From Desulfobacterales bacterium (GTDB lineage: Bacteria; Desulfobacterota; Desulfobacteria; Desulfobacterales; Desulfosalsimonadaceae): 7,619 nt of DNA. Positions within the stretch are counted from its first letter, which is position 1. Each line of letters begins with the position of its first letter. Below are positions 1 through 5,367 of the stretch, one piece after another. A model generated the notes under the pieces. It was not told the origin of the DNA. It did not search any database and saw only the letters and a program-made list of their open reading frames with translations. Position numbers and translations under genes: made by a program. The DNA lies in assembly GCA_007127175.1 (NCBI GenBank), contig SKZX01000142.1, positions 1 through 7,619 of the forward strand, given 5' to 3'.

Positions 1-44
1 AACCTACAACCTACAACCTACAACTTACAACCTACAACTTACAA
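1..44. repeat. Heptamer tandem repeat (CCTACAA/CTTACAA)
   Basis: Six consecutive 7-bp units run from base 3 to base 44: CCTACAA three times, then CTTACAA, CCTACAA, CTTACAA. The array probably continues past the left edge of the window. It stops 5 nt before the stop codon of the minus-strand crotonase gene, so it lies immediately 3' of that gene. The only unit variation is C/T at the second position. Its function is unknown. A 7-bp period is unrelated to codon phase, so it is not a protein-coding repeat. Confidence 0.9.
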
Positions 45-49
45 CCCCA

Positions 50-871
50 TCACTCCCCCGTGAAATCGGGCTTCCGCTTTTCCATGAAAGCGGTAATGGC
101 TTCCATCAGGTCTTTTGACGGGATGATGTTGGCGCTGACGGAAGCCACGTATTTGAGCCCTTCCTCGACCGGTTTTCCCATGCAGAAATTGAGTACGTCC
201 TTGGACGCCTGGACCGCAAGCGGGCTATTGGCGGCTATTTTTTCAGCTGTTTTCAGGGCCCCGGCCATCATGGCCTCATACCCGTCGTATACCTCGTTGA
301 CCAGCAGCATCTGTTTGGCGCTCTGGGCATCGAAGTTTTTTGCCGTATAGGCAAGCTCCCTGGCATAACCCTGCCCCACGATGCGCGGGATGCGCTGGAG
401 CACGCCCACGTCCGCCACAAAGCCCACCGCGGCTTCCCTGAGGGAGAAAGTGGCGTCGGCGGTGCAGACGCGGATGTCGCACGCGGTCGCCATATCCAGT
501 CCCGCACCGACGCAGTGGCCATGGATGGCGGCGATCACGGGTTTTCGGCACCACTCGATGCAGCTGATGGTGTCCTGCAGCGCATAAATCTTTTTCAGAA
601 GCCGCCACTTGACGCCGCCTTTCTGTTCGTTGTCCATGAGTTCCGGCAGTTCCGCAGACATGGCCATGAGATCGATGCCCGCGGAAAAGCAGGCCCCCCT
701 GCCGCTGACGATGACCGCGCGGATTTCCGTGTCCGCGTCCAGGTCCTCGAATATGGGGAGGGTTTCCTTCCACGCCGGCGGATTCATTGCGTTTTTCTTT
801 TCCGGCCGGTTGAGGTAAACCCATGCAACGGGCGGCTTCTTTTCCACCTGGTAGAATTCGTAATGGCGCAT
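50..871 (-). CDS. Crotonase-family protein, probable delta3,5-delta2,4-dienoyl-CoA isomerase
   Basis: This 273-residue protein is a full-length enoyl-CoA hydratase/isomerase (crotonase) superfamily member that acts on acyl-CoA thioesters in the cytoplasm. The two oxyanion-hole segments are visible: SGRGACFSAGIDL (residues 56-68) and HGHCVGAGLDMATACDIR (117-134). Three acidic residues, Asp126, Glu146 and Asp154, have the same spacing (20 and 8) as the catalytic Asp176, Glu196 and Asp204 of mammalian ECH1. The segment ADVGVLQRIPRIVG (153-166) closely resembles that enzyme. It would therefore move double bonds in 3,5-dienoyl-CoA rather than hydrate enoyl-CoA, during oxidation of unsaturated or ring-derived acids. 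The ATG start has a strong Shine-Dalgarno (GGAGG, 4 nt upstream). The gene stands alone, divergent from the dihydrouridine synthase gene. A different crotonase specificity remains possible, because paralogues in this superfamily are numerous. Confidence 0.93.
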   Translation of the reverse strand: MRHYEFYQVEKKPPVAWVYLNRPEKKNAMNPPAWKETLPIFEDLDADTEIRAVIVSGRGACFSAGIDLMAMSAELPELMDNEQKGGVKWRLLKKIYALQDTISCIEWCRKPVIAAIHGHCVGAGLDMATACDIRVCTADATFSLREAAVGFVADVGVLQRIPRIVGQGYARELAYTAKNFDAQSAKQMLLVNEVYDGYEAMMAGALKTAEKIAANSPLAVQASKDVLNFCMGKPVEEGLKYVASVSANIIPSKDLMEAITAFMEKRKPDFTGE

Positions 872-900
872 GCTTCCTCCGGATTGAAATATGTGTTATT

Positions 901-935
901 GGTTAATCGTTAATCGTTAATGGTTAATGGTTAAA
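901..935. repeat. Heptamer tandem repeat (GGTTAAT/CGTTAAT)
   Basis: Five 7-bp units are adjacent: GGTTAAT, CGTTAAT, CGTTAAT, GGTTAAT, GGTTAAA. On the minus strand they read TTAACCA/TTAACGA. They lie 30-64 nt upstream of the crotonase start codon, so they are probably in its leader or promoter region. A change in copy number would shift spacing in 7-nt steps. The period matches the array on the other side of the gene (1-44), but the unit sequence differs. Confidence 0.88.
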
Positions 936-1017
936 GAATCAGTTGCAAACAAAACCGCTGTTTCTTATTAAAGCTATATTTATAACATTTTGACCCGTTT
1001 TTTTCACGAACATATTT

Positions 1018-1144
1018 GACGACTTCGTAAAAAGCCCAATATCTGCGTTGCGAGCAATCTTTGAAGAATCTCACGTACGCATAAGTACTATCAATTCTTC
1101 AAAAATTGCTCGCGCCTGGATCTTGAGCTTTTTACAAAGCCGTC
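1018..1144. repeat. 127-bp imperfect palindromic repeat (MITE/REP-like)
   Basis: The left arm, about 1018-1069, is inversely repeated in the right arm, about 1094-1144. Roughly 50 bp pair with about eight mismatches, leaving a loop of about 24 nt. Well-matched blocks include GTAAAAAGC near both outer ends and GCGAGCAAT followed by TTTGAAGAAT near the loop. The loop contains the small palindrome CGTACG. A further partial copy of the outer end, CGACTTTTTACGAG, follows at 1150-1163, suggesting a nested or decayed second end. The element fills the divergent gap between the crotonase and dihydrouridine synthase genes. The rest of that gap is the heptamer array plus an AT-rich stretch (936-1017) that probably carries the crotonase promoter, although no clear -35/-10 pair stands out. 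It shares an internal core with the element at 5170-5315. No ORF is encoded. Confidence 0.85.
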
Positions 1145-1181
1145 TGAAAACGACTTTTTACGAGCCCATCATATTTTAACA

Positions 1182-2222
1182 ATGAATATATCCCCGGAAA
1201 TAAGGCATTTTCTGAACACGCCCATCCGTATCGGCGGCAGGAGTGCCCCCGGCCGCCTTTTGATTGCGCCCATGGCCGGGTACACCCACGTGGCGTTCCG
1301 GGAGCTCATGGCCCACTTCGGCGGCTACGGCTTGTTGTTTACGGAAATGTGCAGCGCGAAAGCCGTGCCCCATGAAAACCCGAAGCATTCCCTGGTGTTC
1401 CGTTGGCGCAGGGAGGAGTTGCCGAACCTGGTCTGCCAGCTATTTGGCGCCGATGCGTCAATCATGGCCGAAGCGGCACGCCGGGTGGCGGCCGAAGGCT
1501 TTTTCGGCGTGGACATCAATTTCGGCTGTTCCGTTGCGGCCGTTTGCAAGCGGGGCGCCGGTGCGGCCCTGCTCAAGACGCCGGATCGCGCTGGGGCCAT
1601 GGTGGCTGCCGTGCGCAAGGCGGTGTCTGTCCCCGTGACCGTGAAATACCGGACCGGGTGGGCCGACGACCCCGGGGGCGCGGCTGAAATGGCCAGGCGG
1701 TTTGAAGATGCGGGTGCGGACGCCCTGACCTTTCATCCCCGCGTGGCCCCGGACCGCCGCACGCGTCCGCCGCGCTGGGAATACATCGGCAGGGTAAAAG
1801 AAGCGGTCGGCATTCCCGTGTTCGGCAACGGGGAGGTGTTTGACGCTGAAGACGTCATGCGCATGCTGCAAACAACCGGGTGCGACGGCGTTTCCATCGG
1901 GCGCATCGCCCTGTCAAGCCCCTGGCTCCCGGCCGTGTGGACACGGGGCCCGGGTGCGGGACCGCCAGTTGGCAACGACCTGTACCGGTTTTGTGCAAAG
2001 CGCATGATGGACTTGATGCGGGCGCATTTCGAGCCGGTCACGGCGCTCAGGCGATACAAAAAATGGGCGTTGTTTTTTGCCGCGGGTTTCAGGTTCGGCC
2101 ACCGGTTTTCCGCTGATATCCGGGGTGCAAAAGACATCGATGCCATCTGCGCGGTCATTGACAAATTTTTTGCGGGTGATCCCGAAAGAAACCCCCGGCC
2201 CAACATGCACCTGTTTCGCTGA
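1182..2222 (+). CDS. tRNA-dihydrouridine synthase (DusB-like)
   Basis: This 346-residue flavoenzyme reduces uridine to dihydrouridine in the D-loop region of tRNA, using FMN and NADPH. A TIM barrel fills about residues 15-245: IAPMAGYT (28-35, FMN-binding start), VCQLFGAD (84-91), DINFGCSVAAVCKRGAGAALL (111-131) with presumed catalytic Cys116, VKYRTGW (154-160) with Lys155, FHPRVAPDR (184-192) with His185, VFGNGEVF (213-220) and VSIGR (237-241), which binds the FMN phosphate. The helical C-terminal domain follows to residue 346, a normal family length. Two positions are unusual: the common GCP at the catalytic loop is GCS, and the common HGR is HPR. No clear Shine-Dalgarno precedes the ATG. 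The start is supported because residues 11-27 already read as the usual N-terminal strand. The exact Dus subgroup is not certain. Confidence 0.94.
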   Translation: MNISPEIRHFLNTPIRIGGRSAPGRLLIAPMAGYTHVAFRELMAHFGGYGLLFTEMCSAKAVPHENPKHSLVFRWRREELPNLVCQLFGADASIMAEAARRVAAEGFFGVDINFGCSVAAVCKRGAGAALLKTPDRAGAMVAAVRKAVSVPVTVKYRTGWADDPGGAAEMARRFEDAGADALTFHPRVAPDRRTRPPRWEYIGRVKEAVGIPVFGNGEVFDAEDVMRMLQTTGCDGVSIGRIALSSPWLPAVWTRGPGAGPPVGNDLYRFCAKRMMDLMRAHFEPVTALRRYKKWALFFAAGFRFGHRFSADIRGAKDIDAICAVIDKFFAGDPERNPRPNMHLFR

Positions 2223-2270
2223 TCTTCGGAGTACCGTCTTTTTCCCAGCCGCGCCATCGGGTCTTTTTTT

Positions 2271-2300
2271 TCGGCGTCGGTGTCGGTATCGGGGTCGGCC
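2271..2300. repeat. Hexamer tandem repeat (TCGGNN)
   Basis: Five adjacent 6-bp units share TCGG: TCGGCG, TCGGTG, TCGGTA, TCGGGG, TCGGCC. The array starts 49 nt after the dihydrouridine synthase stop codon, and its last unit runs into a small GC-rich hairpin. It is a short degenerate microsatellite of unknown function. Confidence 0.75.
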
Positions 2301-2317
2301 CCTGACCTAAATTTTTT
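2291..2317 (+). terminator. Possible Rho-independent terminator after the dus gene
   Basis: GGGG (2291-2294) can pair with CCCC (2299-2302) around TCGG; alternatively GGTC (2293-2296) pairs with GACC (2304-2307). A T6 run follows at 2312-2317. The position, about 70-95 nt after the plus-strand dus stop, suits a terminator. The stem is short and the T-run sits a few bases away from it, so the call is tentative. Confidence 0.4.
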
Positions 2318-2495
2318 CAGTACCGGGGATGGCATCCAACCCTGTCTTCCGGGTTAAAGCAAAGTTCCAGGGGGCATCCGGTGTAATGCCCCAGCGGGGC
2401 AAAGGCAAATAGCCGGTGGTTTCAACCACCGGTATTAAATGAGGCAATACAACCGGACTCCTGAAGGGACGACACATGTTGAATGCCGTCCCCGA
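2318..2495. repeat. Hairpin cluster, probable interspersed structured repeat
   Basis: Several short hairpins lie in a row without a credible gene. They are AACCC/GGGTT (2338-2342 with 2351-2355), TGCCCC/GGGGCA around AGC (2387-2401), a perfect CCGGTGGT/ACCACCGG with TTCA loop (2413-2432), and GGGACG/CGTCCC (2466-2471 with 2487-2492). GGCATCC occurs twice (2331-2337 and 2373-2379). The order, a CCCC-NNN-GGGG hairpin and then a longer GC-rich hairpin about a dozen bases on, resembles as far as I recall a repeat type dispersed in many environmental bacterial genomes. The family identity cannot be confirmed from one copy. The open frames crossing it show no domain and are broken up by the hairpins. 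Confidence 0.55.
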
Positions 2496-2604
2496 CCCGA
2501 AAAAAAACAGACAAACGCTTTGGGGCGCATCAACATGCAACCAAACGCTGAATCGGCCGGTAAGGCTTTGCGTGCGCATCAAAATTGTTTCTGTACAAAA
2601 GAGA

Positions 2605-2632
2605 TTGGTTTTGTTATTTTATTTCGTTTAAT
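2605..2632 (+). promoter_or_regulatory. Candidate promoter upstream of the dgt-ykgJ operon
   Basis: TTGGTT (2605-2610) and TTTAAT (2627-2632) are separated by 16 nt in an AT-rich patch, about 78 nt upstream of the dGTPase start. The -10 matches five of six consensus bases but the -35 only three. A small inverted repeat, GCCGG/CCGGC (2649-2653 with 2663-2667), lies in the presumed leader. The rest of 2496-2709 shows no gene. Confidence 0.28.
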
Positions 2633-2709
2633 TGAATGTAAACAACCTGCCGGGCTAAATGACCGGCCTGGTTTGAAGGGTATTATTTCAGCAAACAGCG
2701 CAAAAGCAT

Positions 2710-3768
2710 ATGAAAACCATCCGAGAGGATTTTGAGGAGCGGGAAAAATCGTTTATTTCCCCCTTTGGGGTTCTGGCTGCCAACTCCAGGGGCAGGCAGC
2801 GCCAGGAGGAACCCTGTCCCGTTAGAACCATATTCCAGCAGGACAGGGACCGGATCGTGTTCTCCAACGCTTTCCGGCGCCTGAAGCACAAGACGCAGGT
2901 GTTTCTGTCTCCCCTGGGGGACCATTACCGCACGCGGCTGACCCATACCCTGGAAGTGGCCGAGGTGGCGCGCACCATCAGCCGCGCCATGCGCCTCAAC
3001 GAAGACCTTGCCGAAGCCATCGCCCTTGGCCACGACCTGGGGCATACCCCTTTCGGGCACAGCGGTGAAGCCGCCCTGAAGGAAATCTATTCGTCCGAAT
3101 TCCGGCACAGCGAACAAAGCCTTCGCGTGGTGGATATCCTTGAGCGCAACGGCCAGGGGCTCAACCTGTCCTGGGAGGTCCGGGATGGCATCGTAAAACA
3201 CTCCAAGGGTTTCGGCGATATCATACCAGCCGATCCCGGGAATATGGCAGCCACCGTCGAAGGTCGGATCGTCCGTTTTGCCGATATTATCGCCTACCTG
3301 AACCACGACCTGGACGATGCCGTCCGGAGCGGTGTCATCGCAGACCGCCAGGTGCCGGATTCATGCGTGACGGTCCTCGGCGCCACCCATGCCCAGCGCT
3401 CCACCACCATGATCCGGGACCTGATCTATTCCAGCCGGGTGGTCGACGGCAACCTTGAACTGTCTTTTTCAAACGGGGTTTTCAACGCCATGTCCGACCT
3501 CCGGATGTTTCTCTATGAAAATGTTTACCGGTCCAGGCCGGTGCACGCGGAATTCGTGAAGTCAAAAAAGATCATCTCGGAAATATTCGCCCATTTTTCA
3601 AAACACCCGGAACATCTCAGGGAACGGCTGGCGGGCTTGGAGATGGTCGCCGCCTATTATAATGGAGAGCCGGTGGATCGCATCATTTGCGATTATATCG
3701 CCAGCATGACAGACCGCTACTTGCTGAACCTCTACAATGAAATATTCATACCGACCCCGCTGGTCTGA
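2710..3768 (+). CDS. dgt: Deoxyguanosinetriphosphate triphosphohydrolase-like protein (HD domain)
   Basis: This 352-residue HD-domain enzyme is of the dGTPase-like (type 2) group, which hydrolyses dNTPs to deoxynucleoside plus triphosphate and so limits dNTP pools. The N-terminal signature SRGRQRQEE (26-34) leads to FQQDRDRIVFSNAFRRLKHK (42-61) and TQV (62-64). The metal-binding HD residues are visible: His79 in RLTHTLEV, His108-Asp109 in HDLGHTPFGHSGE, and Asp192 in FADIIAYLNHD. The C-terminal HD-associated region is present and the length is normal for this shorter group (E. coli Dgt is about 500 residues). The start codon lacks a convincing Shine-Dalgarno, but residues 5-30 already align with the usual N-terminus. 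It is first in a run with two cysteine-cluster genes. Substrate preference among dNTPs cannot be read from the sequence. Confidence 0.94.
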   Translation: MKTIREDFEEREKSFISPFGVLAANSRGRQRQEEPCPVRTIFQQDRDRIVFSNAFRRLKHKTQVFLSPLGDHYRTRLTHTLEVAEVARTISRAMRLNEDLAEAIALGHDLGHTPFGHSGEAALKEIYSSEFRHSEQSLRVVDILERNGQGLNLSWEVRDGIVKHSKGFGDIIPADPGNMAATVEGRIVRFADIIAYLNHDLDDAVRSGVIADRQVPDSCVTVLGATHAQRSTTMIRDLIYSSRVVDGNLELSFSNGVFNAMSDLRMFLYENVYRSRPVHAEFVKSKKIISEIFAHFSKHPEHLRERLAGLEMVAAYYNGEPVDRIICDYIASMTDRYLLNLYNEIFIPTPLV

Positions 3769-3778
3769 TGAGGCATTG

Positions 3779-4390
3779 ATGTCGCCTGCGCCTGAAGAAA
3801 TATGTAATGCCGCTGAAAAAGGGAATTTTTTCAAAGAATTGCAGGGTCTTTACGCAGCGATGGACCGGGCCTATGATCAGGCGGCAGACCGTTACGGGTT
3901 TTCCTGTACGGGTTGCGCGGACAGTTGCTGCCTGACCCGTTTTTACCACCATACCGCCATCGAATATGCATACCTGTTATCCGGCTTCCGTGAGTTGCCC
4001 CCGGAGCGCCGGCGCACTTTTCTTTCGCGCGCACAGGCCTGCATCCGGGACCTGGAGCGGGCCATGCGGGAAAAGAAGCCCTTCCGGCACATGTGCCCGG
4101 TCAACGATGACGGGTGGTGCGCCCTTTATGCGCATCGTCCCATGATATGCCGGCTGCACGGTATCCCCCATGAACTGTCGCCGCCGGGGCGCCCCAAAAT
4201 CCAGGGCGCAGGGTGCACCGAATTTGAAAGGCAGTTCGGGGATCTCCCCTACGCTGCTTTCGACCGGACGCCTTTTTACGCGGAGATGGCCGGGATGGAA
4301 CGCCGCTTCAGGGCGCAGGCGGGTATTTCGGAGAAGTTCAGGATGACGGTCGCCATGATGCTCATATCCCTGGAAACGAAAGGCCTATGA
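3779..4390 (+). CDS. YkgJ-family cysteine-cluster protein (first copy)
   Basis: This 203-residue protein belongs to the YkgJ/CxxCxxCC family, thought to bind zinc or iron; its biochemical role is unknown. The N-terminal cluster is CTGCADSCC, followed about 55 residues later by CPVNDDGWCALYAHRPMICRLHG and a further Cys in GAGC. This gives eight conserved-type cysteines for one or two metal sites. I chose the ATG at 3779: it lies 10 nt after the dgt stop and has GAGG at 3770-3773 with 5-nt spacing. The upstream in-frame ATG at 3737 would add 14 residues inside the 3' end of dgt and has no Shine-Dalgarno. There is no signal peptide, so it is probably cytoplasmic. Its stop overlaps the next start by 4 nt, which suggests translational coupling. 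Confidence 0.88.
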   Translation: MSPAPEEICNAAEKGNFFKELQGLYAAMDRAYDQAADRYGFSCTGCADSCCLTRFYHHTAIEYAYLLSGFRELPPERRRTFLSRAQACIRDLERAMREKKPFRHMCPVNDDGWCALYAHRPMICRLHGIPHELSPPGRPKIQGAGCTEFERQFGDLPYAAFDRTPFYAEMAGMERRFRAQAGISEKFRMTVAMMLISLETKGL

Positions 4391-5172
4391 AATACATCGA
4401 AACCGAAAACCCGGCAGATGCCCCCGGTCGCCTGCTGGCGCCGGGGGAGACGTTTTCCTTTGCATGCCACCCGGAAGTGTCCTGCTTCAACCGGTGCTGC
4501 CGGAACCTGAACCTGTTTTTGTACCCCTATGATATCATCCGCCTGAAAAAGCGCCTCAACATCGGCACTGCCGAGATTATCGACCGGCACACCGACCTGG
4601 TATTGCGCGATAATATGCATTTTCCGAGCGTTCTGCTGCGGATGGCGGACAACGCGGAGCGCACCTGTCCCTTTTTAGATCCCGGCGGCTGCACGGTCTA
4701 TCCGGACCGTCCCCAGACCTGCCGGGCATTTCCCGTGGAGCAGGGGCTGTTTTTCAAGGACGAATACACGCCGCCGCAAATGCTCAGCTACTTCCGCCCG
4801 CCGGATTTCTGCATGGGCCGCCATGAAAGCGCCGAGTGGACGGTCAAATCGTGGGAAGCCGATCAGAATGCGGTATTTTACAACCAGATGACCCTTGAGT
4901 GGGCGGATATCCTGCGCCTTTTTTACGCGGATCCCTTTGGCGGGGCCGGCCCGTATTGCGAAAAGGGGAAAATGGCATTCATGGCAGCCTACAACATGGA
5001 CGCGTTCCGGGACTTTGTACTGAAAAGCAGCTTTTTGAAGCGGTATGCCATCAAGCCCAGAGTCCGGCTGAAAATCAAGACGGACGACACGGCCCTTCTC
5101 CGGCTCGGGTTTTCCTGGATCCGGCTGTTTGTCTTCGGCATTAAGACCGGGGATATCGGGATAAAAAAGTAG
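4387..5172 (+). CDS. YkgJ-family cysteine-cluster protein (second, divergent copy)
   Basis: This 261-residue protein is a second member of the CxxCxxCC family but of a different subtype. Its first cluster is FACHPEVSCFNRCC (Cys27, 33, 37, 38), with C-x5-C spacing where the upstream paralogue has C-x2-C. The second part is CPFLDPGGCTVYPDRPQTCRAFPVEQG (Cys94, 102, 112), then Cys142. It starts in an ATGA overlap with the previous gene, with AAAGG 4 nt upstream. The C-terminal third (about 150-261) has no motif I recognise; a hydrophobic patch, WIRLFVFGI (244-252), is too short to be a clear membrane helix. The TAG stop lies inside the terminal repeat of the 5170-5315 palindrome, so the last residues may have been altered by insertion. 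Metal binding is inferred from the family; function is unknown. Confidence 0.9.
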   Translation: MKYIETENPADAPGRLLAPGETFSFACHPEVSCFNRCCRNLNLFLYPYDIIRLKKRLNIGTAEIIDRHTDLVLRDNMHFPSVLLRMADNAERTCPFLDPGGCTVYPDRPQTCRAFPVEQGLFFKDEYTPPQMLSYFRPPDFCMGRHESAEWTVKSWEADQNAVFYNQMTLEWADILRLFYADPFGGAGPYCEKGKMAFMAAYNMDAFRDFVLKSSFLKRYAIKPRVRLKIKTDDTALLRLGFSWIRLFVFGIKTGDIGIKK

Positions 5173-5315
5173 AAGCCCATTCAAAACCTCAGATGAGGCC
5201 CAATGGCTGCGTTGCAGGCCTCTTCAAAATGCTCACATATATTGAATATGCTCCGCTTTTTCATCGGCCTGCGCCTTGCCATCGAACCTCATCTGAGGTT
5301 TTGAATGGGCTTCTA
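5163..5315 (-). terminator. Possible terminator of the lytic transglycosylase gene formed by the palindrome
   Basis: Read on the minus strand, the long palindrome is followed within two bases by a T6 run (the complement of A6 at 5163-5168), 50-200 nt after the transglycosylase stop. This has the layout of a Rho-independent terminator. On the plus strand no T-run follows the right arm (ATGGTT), so plus-strand termination would depend on the hairpin alone. The stem is far longer than a usual terminator, so this is probably an incidental use of the element. Confidence 0.4.
5170..5315. mobile_element. 146-bp palindromic MITE-like element with TA at both ends
   Basis: The terminal inverted repeats at 5170-5198 and 5287-5315 are perfect over 29 bp, beginning TAGAAGCCCATTCAAAACC. 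Pairing continues imperfectly inward (ATGGC, then GCAGGCC, then an ATATTGAATAT-type centre), so almost the whole element can fold into one long hairpin. A TA sits at each end (5170-5171 and 5314-5315). This fits a TA target duplication of the IS630/Tc1-mariner type, although a TA could equally be part of the repeat. No transposase is encoded, so any movement would need one supplied in trans. It lies between two convergent genes and provides the TAG stop of the upstream one. It shares GCCCAAT-N2-CTGCGTTGC and a following CTCAC with the 1018-1144 palindrome. Confidence 0.8.
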
Positions 5316-5367
5316 TGGTTTACGGGACGAAGACGCCAGGCGCCAGCTACCTGTACCGTGATCATGG

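Noticed and set aside
1..44. Heptamer array as a CRISPR or telomere-like feature
   Set aside because: There are no spacers and the unit is only 7 bp. It is a simple tandem repeat inside ordinary chromosome.
1733..2335. Long minus-strand open frame (200 codons) over the dus gene
   Set aside because: It is a GC-rich antisense shadow of a gene with a clear catalytic motif set on the other strand.
2307..2582. Open frame of 91 codons on the minus strand, including the segment TGYLPLPRWG
   Set aside because: It is a reading through the hairpin cluster. Such peptides arise from the structured repeat itself and there is no sign of selection for protein.
2439..2735. Open frame of 98 codons on the plus strand before dgt
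   Set aside because: It overlaps the hairpin cluster and the dgt start, shows no domain or ribosome binding site, and its composition follows the repeats.
3737..3778. Upstream ATG start for the first cysteine-cluster gene
   Set aside because: It lies within dgt with no ribosome binding site; the ATG at 3779 has GAGG at good spacing and the family homology begins after it.
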